Assembly (NCBI GenBank): GCA_030526935.1
Contig: JAUNBY010000049.1
Coordinates: forward strand, 1-12,530
DNA length: 12,530 nucleotides
Direction of reading: 5' to 3'
Origin: Clostridia bacterium
Lineage (GTDB): Bacteria; Bacillota; Clostridia; Christensenellales; Aristaeellaceae
Both the position numbers and the translations under genes were made by a program. Of the stretch, positions 1 to 7,188 are shown one piece after another; position 1 is the stretch's first letter; each line of letters opens with the position of its first letter. Below the pieces are notes generated by a model, which did not search any database, had not been told where the DNA came from, and worked only from the letters and a program-made list of their open reading frames with translations.

Positions 1-65
1 CATCGCATATCGCTTTGATCACCGTCGATACTTACGGCATTTTCACTTGGATAGGAGGGTATAGC

Positions 66-668
66 GTGTTAAAAAGGGCAATCTTGTATATCCACGGAAA
101 GGGAGGCAGTTACAAACAGGCGCAACAGTATAAAAAGAATTGCCCTGGATTTGATATCATCGGCGTCGATTATAATGATTACCTTCCATGGATAGTGCAA
201 AACCAGATAAGGGAAGCGTTTGATAAGCTGCGCGAAGAATACGAACAAATTTCTATAATCGCCGACAGCATAGGCGCTTATTTCGCGATGCTGTCGTTGC
301 AAAAAAACAAAATAGAAAAGGCTTTGTTCATCTCGCCTGTATTGGATATGGAGCGGCTGATTCTCGATATGATGAAGTGGGCCAACGTGACGGAGCGGGA
401 ACTGTTAGAAAAGGGCGAAATACCGACGGATTTCGGTGAAACGCTGTCGTGGAGGTATTTGTGCTTTGTGAGACAAAATCCCATTCAATGGGATGTACCC
501 ACGCGAATATTATTCGCCGGAAACGACAATCTCACATCCAGAAGCACCGTGGAAACTTTCGTAAAAAATCATCGCGCCGAGCTTACAGTCATGGAAAACG
601 GCGAACACTGGTTTCATACAGAGGAACAAATCGCCTTTTTGGACGAATGGATGAAAAAGGCGATATAG
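66..668 (+). CDS. Alpha/beta hydrolase family protein (small, RBBP9/YdeN-like size)
   Basis: This encodes a compact cytoplasmic alpha/beta hydrolase of about 200 residues, substrate unknown. The start is taken as GTG at 66 because a strong AGGAGGG lies about 7 bases upstream; the frame stays open to ATG 15, but that start has no ribosome binding site and would add residues in front of the first beta strand. Visible motifs are ILYIHGKGG near residues 6-14 (strand followed by the HG oxyanion loop), a nucleophile elbow ADSIG with Ser68, an acid in FAGND (Asp154) and a histidine in NGEHWF (His181), in the canonical Ser-Asp-His order. The first elbow glycine is replaced by alanine, which is tolerated in this superfamily. 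There is no signal peptide or membrane segment. It converges on the transporter gene with a 43-base gap and no obvious hairpin. The fold call is firm; any specific esterase or peptidase activity would be a guess. Confidence 0.85.
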   Translation: MLKRAILYIHGKGGSYKQAQQYKKNCPGFDIIGVDYNDYLPWIVQNQIREAFDKLREEYEQISIIADSIGAYFAMLSLQKNKIEKALFISPVLDMERLILDMMKWANVTERELLEKGEIPTDFGETLSWRYLCFVRQNPIQWDVPTRILFAGNDNLTSRSTVETFVKNHRAELTVMENGEHWFHTEEQIAFLDEWMKKAI

Positions 669-711
669 CGAATTGCTTTCAAGGCGCGCTTTATCGGTTA
701 CATTATCTCCT

Positions 712-1635
712 TTATACCAGCGTAAGTATCCATGCCCATAAAGGCACCGTTACGAGGGAGAGTATCGTGGACAGGGAGATAATGGCGGAGGTTTGCTCGG
801 GATAGACGCCTCCTTTGGCGGCGTATGCCGAGAGTATGCTTCCGGCGGGAAGCGCTGCGACTATAATTCCGGTGTTGACGAGCGTTCGTGGTACGGGCAA
901 AAACCACAGGCATATAAACGAAATCAGCGGCATTAAAAATACCCTCACCGCTGTCGCCAGCAACACGTTTTTATCTTTAAACAGCGTTCGAAGATCCAGG
1001 CGCGCCACGAGCATGCCGCAAAGCATCATCCCCAAGGTGGATGAGACGGTCGCGAGACCGTCAATAACATTGTTGACGGGCGCAGGCAGTTCGACTTTGA
1101 GCAAAGCAAGCGCTAAACCAACAAAAATCGCCAATATAGGAGGGGAGAGGAAGAACTTTACCAGCGATATGCGTGAACGCTCGCTCGAGACAGTGAAAAT
1201 CATGGGCGCGAATCCGTAAAGGAAAAATCGCATCAATATGGACATAAGCGTTATATATAAAAGTCCTTCGTTTGCGTACAGCGCCTCGATTATGGGATAA
1301 CCCATAAACGTGAAATTGGAAAACATCGTCGTAGCGATGATGACCTTTGAAAAGTCGTTCTTAATCCTGGCGAGGCGCACGCAAACAACAGCCAGCACAA
1401 GTCCAACGAGCGATATTATTATGGTGACGGCGGTTGACCACGCAAACGAACTCATCTCCAGGGATCCGCTTTCGCTTAAGAGCGCTTTAATAATGACGCA
1501 GGGCAGACAAAACGATATGAGAAACCCGGACAATTCCGAGGGAAACGCGCTTGTGACAACTTTCAAACGAATTGCCGAGAACCCCAGCAAAAGCAGTAAT
1601 CCTATCTGAATTCCTATGTTTATTTCAGCAATCAT
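712..1635 (-). CDS. AEC (auxin efflux carrier) family transporter
   Basis: This encodes an integral membrane protein of about 307 residues, built almost entirely of hydrophobic segments and close to the usual 300-320 residue, ten-helix size of the AEC family. These are bacterial transporters often linked to malate or other organic acids; the substrate cannot be read here. Family-like features are the N-terminal segment IGLLLLLGF followed by a short loop, the FLISFCLPCVIIKALL helix, FTFMGYPIIEALY in the middle (the NxxFMGxP-like motif), and a C-terminal AALPAGSILSAYAAKGG region. The start is uncertain. ATG at 1635 places the first helix as in relatives but has no ribosome binding site. ATG at 1710 has GGAAGGA about 8 bases upstream and would add 25 residues containing a CxxC. 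The shorter start is preferred on family grounds. Confidence 0.85.
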   Translation of the reverse strand: MIAEINIGIQIGLLLLLGFSAIRLKVVTSAFPSELSGFLISFCLPCVIIKALLSESGSLEMSSFAWSTAVTIIISLVGLVLAVVCVRLARIKNDFSKVIIATTMFSNFTFMGYPIIEALYANEGLLYITLMSILMRFFLYGFAPMIFTVSSERSRISLVKFFLSPPILAIFVGLALALLKVELPAPVNNVIDGLATVSSTLGMMLCGMLVARLDLRTLFKDKNVLLATAVRVFLMPLISFICLWFLPVPRTLVNTGIIVAALPAGSILSAYAAKGGVYPEQTSAIISLSTILSLVTVPLWAWILTLV

Positions 1636-2008
1636 ATTATGTGCTATTATCCGTGTTGCGCCGGGACGAGCGTTTTTGCCGCAACTTGTGCAAGCTCTTA
1701 CCGTTTTCATATCTCGTCCTTCCCGCCCGTGGATAATCCCCCTGCTTTGTCGATTTGCATATCGCGCATAATGCGGATAGCTTTGTATGTACGCAGAGTA
1801 TAACACCTGTCGAATGTTTCGTGCAGGGTATCCTCCTTAAAAAATTGTTATTGAGGCGTTAGCTGGCTTTGTCTTTAATCACGCCCCACACCGTCTCAAC
1901 CAGTCATCGCGTTTTCCGTTTCGACATAAGCCGCGTTCCTTTAACTCATGTCTATATCCTTCAGGGCAGTTTAATATTCGTCATCTGTCAATATGCGCGG
2001 TAAATAGC
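1636..2008. other. Long gap between the transporter and the Ig-like protein gene
   Basis: The stretch carries no gene I can support. On the minus strand, close to the transporter, it has a consensus ribosome binding site (AAGGAGG, 1832-1838) without an ATG behind it, followed by a 39-codon frame starting at CTG 1826 and ending at 1707, where its TGA overlaps the alternative transporter start. A second minus-strand frame (1927-1859) begins MSKRKTR and is interrupted by TGA after seven codons. These look like decayed or leader sequences. No tRNA, repeat array or insertion sequence end was seen. Confidence 0.4.
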
Positions 2009-2037
2009 TTGTAATATATTCAAACATATGTTATAAT
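2009..2037 (+). promoter_or_regulatory. Sigma-A type promoter for the Ig-like protein gene
   Basis: A -35 box TTGTAA (2009-2014) is followed by a 17-base spacer and a perfect -10 box TATAAT (2032-2037). Transcription would start near 2044, about 248 bases before the ATG at 2292, giving a long untranslated leader. It is the best promoter match in the gap, and no better one was seen closer to the gene. Confidence 0.65.
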
Positions 2038-2117
2038 GCCGTATGAGGCAAATACCGCCGGGGCGTGTTGACGCTATCGCCCAGCGCACGTCCGAAGTGA
2101 TTTTGTTGCGCCATAGA

Positions 2118-2160
2118 GCGCTGCTTTTCCTTGAAATACCTCCGGTATTGGGGAAAGCGC
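2118..2160 (+). promoter_or_regulatory. Stem-loop in the leader of the Ig-like protein gene
   Basis: A nested hairpin is seen directly. AATACC (2135-2140) pairs with GGTATT (2144-2149) around a TCC loop; outside that TTTCC (2126-2130) pairs with GGAAA (2152-2156), and GCGC (2118-2121) pairs with GCGC (2157-2160), with small internal bulges. No run of T follows, so it is not a standard terminator. It may shape or regulate the leader; it matches no riboswitch class I can name. Confidence 0.4.
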
Positions 2161-2291
2161 CTTCCGGCACAAATATCGCCGAATCCGGACGATTCTGATA
2201 GTATCGACACACCTTTAGAAACACGCGGTATACTTTCGAATTGATGCCGGTCAATGGCGAATAAACGCCGTCATAGTATGGAGGTATGGAT

Positions 2292-3491
2292 ATGAGGTTT
2301 ACAAGGGGAATGATTGTCCTGCTCGCGATTCTTATGCTCGTGTGTTTTGCGCCCGTCTTCGCGGATGAATTGAACGTTTTTGAGCTTAGCGTCGAGAACG
2401 GTGAAGTGGTCGACGGCGCGTATCGGGTCGAAGCCAGTGATATTCTTGTAATCAACGTAACTAAAAGCGGCGAGTGGGAAGACGCGACGGTCGAATGGTC
2501 CAGCTCGAACGCCGGCGTCGCCTATGTCAATCAGGGCATAGTATATGCGCAGGTCGCGGGAACCTGCACGATAACCGCGACGGCGACCGTTGAAGCGACT
2601 CAGGCGTCGATAAGCGCATCCATAAGGGTTCAGGTAGTTGGAGTGGAGCCAGATCCAACGGTTGTAACCGTAAGGGCGTCGGGCGGCGTGACGACGGTTG
2701 AAAGGGGAGGGACGCTGCAGCTTCTCGCGGACGTTACTCCTGCGGGCATAGGCGTTGAGTGGGATAGCTCACGACCGGCGGTCATATCGGTAGACGACGA
2801 CGGGCTTTTGACGGGAATCAAAAGCGGAAAGTCGATTATTACCGCGACCGCAACCGACGGAAGCGGCGCAAGCGATTCGATTGTCATAACGGTCGAGGTG
2901 ACCGCAAATTCCGTGACTGTAAAGCCCGCGACCATGACATTATATGTAGGTGGCACTACAAAAAAACTCAAAAGCACCGGAGTAGTAAAGTACGCGATAA
3001 AGCCCGCCGCGGCTGACGACGGCGTTACCTGGAAAAGCAGCGATACTTCCGTGGCTACGGTGGGAGCAAAGGGCAAGGTAACGGCACACAAAAGGGGCAG
3101 GGCTACCATAACCGCCACAGCCTCAAACGGACTTAGAGACACCTGTGTGGTAACGGTGTACAAACTCCCTACGACCGTATGGCTCCCATCTCTTAAGAAG
3201 GTGTACGTCAATAAGAAGCTCAATCTGGGGAATCTGTTGAAAATCAACGGAGATATAACAAAGGTTAAATGGGCATCCAGCAATAAAAAGATCGCGAAAG
3301 TCAATTCAAAAGGCGTGGTGCTCGGAATAAGACAGGGAACCTGCCGTATAATCGTCAAAGCGGTAAACGGCAAGTCTGACGCTTGCGTCATCAACGTCTA
3401 CGCGTCAAAAGGCGGCGATGACGAGGAACTTATCGACGACGAAGGCATATACGACGATATGCCGACCGACGAGGAACTTAACGCGGATTAA
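2292..3491 (+). CDS. Secreted four-domain bacterial Ig-like (BIG2-type) protein
   Basis: This encodes a secreted or surface protein of 399 residues. The start is ATG 2292, placed 7 bases after GGAGG; the in-frame ATG at 2286 is too close to that site. Residues 1-24 form a signal peptide (MRFTRG, a hydrophobic core, then PVFA before Asp25). Four Ig-like modules follow, at about 25-117, 123-204, 207-291 and 294-371. Each carries the BIG2 signature: a strand with W-x-S-S-x or W-K-S-S-D (WSSSNAGVAYV, WDSSRPAVISV, WKSSDTSVATV, WASSNKKIAKV), then a G-x-(V/L)-x-(A/G) turn and a G-x-(A/C/S)-x-I-x-(A/V) strand. It ends in an acidic tail (374-399) with no LPXTG, no membrane helix and no recognised wall-binding domain. 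BIG2 domains are common in adhesins and as accessory domains of surface enzymes, but here there is no catalytic partner domain. It sits alone behind its own promoter. Confidence 0.88.
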   Translation: MRFTRGMIVLLAILMLVCFAPVFADELNVFELSVENGEVVDGAYRVEASDILVINVTKSGEWEDATVEWSSSNAGVAYVNQGIVYAQVAGTCTITATATVEATQASISASIRVQVVGVEPDPTVVTVRASGGVTTVERGGTLQLLADVTPAGIGVEWDSSRPAVISVDDDGLLTGIKSGKSIITATATDGSGASDSIVITVEVTANSVTVKPATMTLYVGGTTKKLKSTGVVKYAIKPAAADDGVTWKSSDTSVATVGAKGKVTAHKRGRATITATASNGLRDTCVVTVYKLPTTVWLPSLKKVYVNKKLNLGNLLKINGDITKVKWASSNKKIAKVNSKGVVLGIRQGTCRIIVKAVNGKSDACVINVYASKGGDDEELIDDEGIYDDMPTDEELNAD

Positions 3492-3521
3492 ATATAAGCG
3501 TGAAGGCAATTGAGGCTATAA

Positions 3522-3544
3522 ACGGGAGCGCATTGCGCTCCCGT
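3522..3544. terminator. Hairpin between convergent genes, possible bidirectional terminator
   Basis: A perfect 10-bp stem, ACGGGAGCGC paired with GCGCTCCCGT around an ATT loop, lies 30 bases after the Ig-like gene stop and 43 bases from the nagB stop. Neither side has a run of T, so intrinsic termination would be weak. It may act as a bidirectional transcription barrier or a 3' end stabiliser. Confidence 0.5.
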
Positions 3545-3587
3545 ACATACGTAGGTCGGTCTAAGCATAACGAGGCATGATTGCCTG

Positions 3588-4313
3588 TTACAGCAGGCAG
3601 GCGGCGTCTTCGTCGAGCAGGAACTGGACGTTGTTGTGCGCCTTGAGTATGGAAGCGGGGAGAAGCGGAGTTATATCGCCTTTAACCGCGTCGCGCACCG
3701 CGGAGGATTTGCCGCGACCAGTGGCCAGGAGTATTATGCGCTTTGAGCTCATGATTCCTCCTATGCCCAGGCTTATCGCCTGACGCGGCACTTCGTCTGA
3801 ACAGCTGAACATTCTGGAATTCGCATCAATAGTCGATTGAGTCAGCGTTATAATATTCGTCTTGTATATGAATGCCCTCGGATTTGGCTCGTTGAAGCCA
3901 ATATGCCCGTTATGGCCGATTCCGAGCAATTGAAGGTCTATGCCGCCTGCCCGTTCAATTGCGGCGTCGTAATCTTCGGCGTTCTTCTCCACGTCGCCAA
4001 GACCGCTGGGGACGTGCGTGTTATTTTTATCTATATTTATATGATCGAACAGTTGCTCGTTCATGAAATAGCGATAGCTGGCTGGATGTTCGGGGGAAAG
4101 GCCGACGTATTCGTCGAGGTTATAGGTGCGAATCCTGGAGAAATCTATGTATCCGTCTTTGTTCAATGAGATGAGTCTTTTGTAGGTAGGTATGGGAGTT
4201 GAGCCGGTCGCCAGTCCGAGCACCGCGTCGGGTTTTTCCGAGATGACGGACGCGAATATCATGGAGGCGGCCTTTGCGACCTGTTCTTCGTTGCGATATA
4301 CATATACTTGCAT
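3588..4313 (-). CDS. nagB: Glucosamine-6-phosphate deaminase
   Basis: NagB converts glucosamine-6-phosphate to fructose-6-phosphate and ammonia in the cytoplasm, feeding amino sugars from cell wall recycling or chitin and mucin breakdown into glycolysis. The 241-residue product matches the short Bacillota form (the E. coli enzyme is 266 residues). Motifs include LGLATGSTPIPTYKRL (phosphate-binding loop, about 32-48), YNLDEYVGL with catalytic Asp67, and GIGHNGHIGFNEP (131-143) with His137 and Glu142. Asn135 stands where E. coli has Asp141, as is usual in Gram-positive NagB. The start is ATG 4313, 6 bases behind AAGGAG; the longer open frame to 4361 runs into the promoter and is rejected. No nagA or PTS gene is adjacent in the window. 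It diverges from folC. Confidence 0.95.
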   Translation of the reverse strand: MQVYVYRNEEQVAKAASMIFASVISEKPDAVLGLATGSTPIPTYKRLISLNKDGYIDFSRIRTYNLDEYVGLSPEHPASYRYFMNEQLFDHINIDKNNTHVPSGLGDVEKNAEDYDAAIERAGGIDLQLLGIGHNGHIGFNEPNPRAFIYKTNIITLTQSTIDANSRMFSCSDEVPRQAISLGIGGIMSSKRIILLATGRGKSSAVRDAVKGDITPLLPASILKAHNNVQFLLDEDAACLL

Positions 4314-4349
4314 GGTGATCTCCTTTCGGATACTTGGTTTTCTAATGGC

Positions 4350-4378
4350 ATTATATAGCATTCTTATAAAAAAAGCAA
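4350..4378 (-). promoter_or_regulatory. Sigma-A type promoter for nagB
   Basis: Read on the minus strand, TTGCTT (4378-4373) is followed by 17 bases and a perfect TATAAT (4355-4350). Transcription would start near 4343, about 30 bases before the nagB start codon. The 97-base region between the nagB and folC start codons must also hold the folC promoter, which I could not place confidently. Confidence 0.7.
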
Positions 4379-4410
4379 TCCCTATTTAATATTCGCTCGG
4401 AGGGTATTAC

Positions 4411-5700
4411 ATGACTGCTGAACAGGCGATAAACTGGATAGAATCGGCGCGATACAGCGCCGTGAAGGTCGGACTTGACAATATGAAGGCGCTTCTCGCA
4501 GAGCTTGGACAGCCGCAAAAGGCGTTTAAATGCGTTCACGTAGCGGGGACGAACGGCAAGGGCTCCGTTTGCGCGATAATCGAAAGCGCGTTGCGGCGGG
4601 CGGGATATAATACGGGTCTTTACACATCTCCGTATTTAATGTATTACAACGAAAGGATTCGCATCAAGGGCGTTGCCATAGACGACCCTCTTCTCGTCGA
4701 GTGCTGCGAACCGGTATATATGGCGGCTAAGAAGCTTGGCGACAAGGGGGTCAGGCCGTCCGCGTTTGAACTTGGCACTGCCGTCGCGTTTTGCGCGTTC
4801 AGACGGGCTGGGGTAGACGTAGCGGTAATTGAAGTCGGACTTGGAGGACGCCTTGATCCGACAAACGTCATATCTCCAGAGGTATGCGCCATAGCCTCCA
4901 TTGGAATGGATCACACAAAGGTGCTTGGCGACACTCTGGAAAAGATAGCTCGCGAAAAGGCGGGTATACTCAAGCCGTATACTCCCGCCGCCATATATCC
5001 CGCGTGCGAGGACGTGGCAAACGTTTTCAGGAGCGTAGCGGGGGAGATTTGCGCACCCCTCTCATTCGCAGGCGAATACGGGTTTATCGACCTTAAGCAA
5101 GACAGATTTGGTTCAAGTTTTGCCCTTGACCTTCCGGGATTTGGCGTGACCGGCGTCGAACTAAGGCTCGCGGGTGCGCATCAGGCGCAAAACGCGAGGC
5201 TCGCGATGCTGACGCTATCAATTCTCGCACAAAATGGCTTAAATATCACAAGAGGCGACGTATGTCGGGGCGTTTTGGACGCAAAATGGCCGGGAAGGCT
5301 CGAATGGTTCGGAGATGGCGTATTACTTGACGGCTGCCACAATGTAGACGGAGCGCGGGCGCTCGCGGATTACATCGATTCGTATCTCTCGGACAGGAGG
5401 ATTACACTGCTGACGGGCATGATGTCGGACAAAATGCCCCTCGATTTCGCCCGGATTATCGCCCCCCGCGTAAGTCGCGTAATAACGACGAAGGTTGATT
5501 GGGATCGGGCGATAGAAGCTGAGGAACTGGCGGGTATATACGCATCCCTTGGCGTCGAAGCGACGGCGGTGAAAGACATGGAAAGCGCCCTCGACGCGGC
5601 CTGGCCGGTCGGGGGCTGTGGCGATATATTGCTTGTCGCAGGCTCCCTTTACCTCATAGGAGCCATAAGAAGAATTCTTATCGGAAGAACCGGCGACTAA
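4411..5700 (+). CDS. folC: Folylpolyglutamate synthase / dihydrofolate synthase
   Basis: FolC adds glutamate residues to folates using ATP, keeping them in the cell as good cofactors; many bacterial versions also make dihydrofolate from dihydropteroate. The 429-residue length is typical. In order: the P-loop AGTNGKGS (45-52), YTSPYL and NERIRIKG (71-87, the omega-loop and substrate region), VIEVGLGGRLDPTN (139-152), SIGMDHTKVLG (163-173), KAGILKP with the conserved lysine (183-189), AGAHQAQNA (254-262) and WPGRLEW...DGCHN (293-311) opening the C-terminal Mur ligase-like domain. ATG 4411 sits 6 bases after GGAGGG. The gene stands without other folate genes. Its TAA overlaps the stop codon of the convergent downstream gene, leaving no room for a terminator between them. 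Confidence 0.95.
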   Translation: MTAEQAINWIESARYSAVKVGLDNMKALLAELGQPQKAFKCVHVAGTNGKGSVCAIIESALRRAGYNTGLYTSPYLMYYNERIRIKGVAIDDPLLVECCEPVYMAAKKLGDKGVRPSAFELGTAVAFCAFRRAGVDVAVIEVGLGGRLDPTNVISPEVCAIASIGMDHTKVLGDTLEKIAREKAGILKPYTPAAIYPACEDVANVFRSVAGEICAPLSFAGEYGFIDLKQDRFGSSFALDLPGFGVTGVELRLAGAHQAQNARLAMLTLSILAQNGLNITRGDVCRGVLDAKWPGRLEWFGDGVLLDGCHNVDGARALADYIDSYLSDRRITLLTGMMSDKMPLDFARIIAPRVSRVITTKVDWDRAIEAEELAGIYASLGVEATAVKDMESALDAAWPVGGCGDILLVAGSLYLIGAIRRILIGRTGD

Positions 5701-7016
5701 GGCTCGACGTATTCATTCGATTTCATGGGTATCTTTACGCTGTCGTTTCCGTATGCGCCGTCAGGGTCAAAGGATATTACGTGATATTTATCGCTGTTGA
5801 GTATTTCTATAGTGACTATAGATGAAGCGTATGCTGCGTCCTCGCCGAATCTTTTTATATCCCCGTACCATTCGTCGCCCTTGGCGTATTCAAGCTGGTA
5901 TTTGCCGGATGGTATATAAGCGTCGATTGACGCGCCGGAGCGCATGAACACGGACAATACGCCTTCTCCGGTTTCGGGGTTTTTGAGAGTTACAATCCTT
6001 CCGTAGCCGTCGTCCGGCGCTTTAAACACCACATGAGTGCCTGATACCGGGCCTTTTATCACGCCTGATTCGGGTTGATTGCGAACCGGATAGTCAGGAA
6101 GATACCTGACTGCTATCTCGAGCGTATTGAGCTTTTCCTCAAAGGCGCTTTGTAAAAGCCGCGCGTAATCGGTAAAACTCTGAGTTGTCAAATCGTTCGT
6201 CAGAATTCTGTTCATGTCGATGTACATTTCTCCATCAACGGTGAAATACTCGTCAGTCAAATCAGCGGCGCTTTGAACGAAGCTGTTTGAAAGTATGCTT
6301 TGAAGCTGTTCGCGGGTATAAGCGTTGGCCTTGTCTACGTTTTTAAGCGACTCATACGCCGCAAGATAGGCATTTCTCGACATTATATTGGTGTTGACGC
6401 GTTCGAGACTCATCTTAAGCGCCCGAGGTCCCTCTTCCACGCTCATAATGGTCGGCCTTTGCGTGAGAAGCGCGGCTTCTAAAACGTATTGGGGAAACAT
6501 GTACAGGTACTGCGAACAGAATTTTCTGAACGCGGAGGTATAGCCGCCCTGCTGAGCGTAGACCTCGGGAAATAACTGCGCCGCTATCGCTATGCGGACG
6601 CGGGGAGAGTCGAATGCCGATTTAGCTCTCGAAGCCGCCGTAACTATATTGCGCCTGAAGGCGTCTACGCCGAATACCGACAGGTCCCCCAATTCGTCAA
6701 CCGAATAGGTTATGCTTCCGGTGACGGGTGTGAAGACGTTCTCAACTATGCCTTCAAGCGTCATCTCTCCCGTTTCGTTCGTACCGCCCGGATTCCAGGC
6801 CATTACGCCAGCAGTCGCGGTCGTATCGCTTACGTCCGTCACGGCGACATTCTGGCTTAGCATAAAGCTCGCCCACGCGTCGGAAGTCGGAGTTAGCGAC
6901 GCTGTAAGTTCGCTTGAAATCAGGGCTGCTAACGACGTCGTAAGCTCATCGCACATGGCGGATGCGCAAAACGTTACAGCCGCAATAATCACAATAACGG
7001 CGGTAATCCTCTTCAT
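5697..7016 (-). CDS. Secreted protein of unknown function
   Basis: I do not recognise the whole family. The product is 439 residues. The start at 7016 gives MKRITAVIV, a hydrophobic core and a likely signal peptidase I site after Ala20 (ASA then MC); Cys22 lacks a proper lipobox, so a lipoprotein is unlikely. GGAGAGGA lies about 9 bases upstream; the in-frame ATG at 7025 is an alternative, and the open frame to 7205 overlaps recX and has no good start. After a Ser/Thr/Ala-rich stretch comes a mostly helical middle region (about 100-310). The last part (about 326-439) looks like a beta-rich domain with IPSGKYQLEYAKGDEWYGD then FGEDAAYASS. That Tyr/Trp-Tyr-Gly/Phe-Gly pattern recalls C-terminal domains of other Bacillota hypothetical proteins, from memory and without a named family. 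It may be transcribed from recX, whose stop is 172 bases upstream. Confidence 0.75.
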   Translation of the reverse strand: MKRITAVIVIIAAVTFCASAMCDELTTSLAALISSELTASLTPTSDAWASFMLSQNVAVTDVSDTTATAGVMAWNPGGTNETGEMTLEGIVENVFTPVTGSITYSVDELGDLSVFGVDAFRRNIVTAASRAKSAFDSPRVRIAIAAQLFPEVYAQQGGYTSAFRKFCSQYLYMFPQYVLEAALLTQRPTIMSVEEGPRALKMSLERVNTNIMSRNAYLAAYESLKNVDKANAYTREQLQSILSNSFVQSAADLTDEYFTVDGEMYIDMNRILTNDLTTQSFTDYARLLQSAFEEKLNTLEIAVRYLPDYPVRNQPESGVIKGPVSGTHVVFKAPDDGYGRIVTLKNPETGEGVLSVFMRSGASIDAYIPSGKYQLEYAKGDEWYGDIKRFGEDAAYASSIVTIEILNSDKYHVISFDPDGAYGNDSVKIPMKSNEYVEP

Positions 7017-7188
7017 CGTAATCATCCTCTCCGTAAAAGTCGCCATCCCGCCCTTGGATACGAGTTTTTCTCTTATGCGAAAGACGTCTGAAGGGGGTAA
7101 AAAGTTCCGGGAATATGAATAATGCATAAGCCATGAAGTCGCGTTTAAGCGCAAAACTTGGATTATTTGCAACGCGGTTGATAGTGTT

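Noticed and set aside
2..64. Plus-strand frame open from the window edge to TAG just before the hydrolase start
   Set aside because: It could be the end of an upstream gene coupled to the hydrolase, but 20 codons without a recognisable motif are not enough to call.
1859..1927. Minus-strand mini frame MSKRKTR, TGA, then 14 more open codons
   Set aside because: AAAGGA precedes it, but the in-frame TGA and tiny size make it chance or a remnant. The pncB gene ends with TGA, so readthrough as Trp is unlikely, and no selenocysteine element is seen.
2043..2198. Plus-strand frame of 51 codons in the leader of the Ig-like gene
   Set aside because: Its ATG falls at the predicted transcription start with no ribosome binding site, and the frame overlaps the leader hairpin. 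A leaderless small gene cannot be excluded but is not supported.
1988..2455. Minus-strand open frame of 155 codons across the gap and the start of the Ig-like gene
   Set aside because: It overlaps the signal peptide and first module of a well-supported gene, has no ribosome binding site and its product has no family-like motif.
2630..3394. Long minus-strand open frame (254 codons) opposite the Ig-like gene
   Set aside because: It is a shadow of a biased coding region: the plus-strand gene has a signal peptide, ribosome binding site and BIG2 motifs, while the minus frame has none.
4365..4390. Possible folC promoter (-10 like TATAAA or TTTAAT)
   Set aside because: Neither box has an acceptable -35 at 16-18 bases, so the folC promoter was left unplaced.
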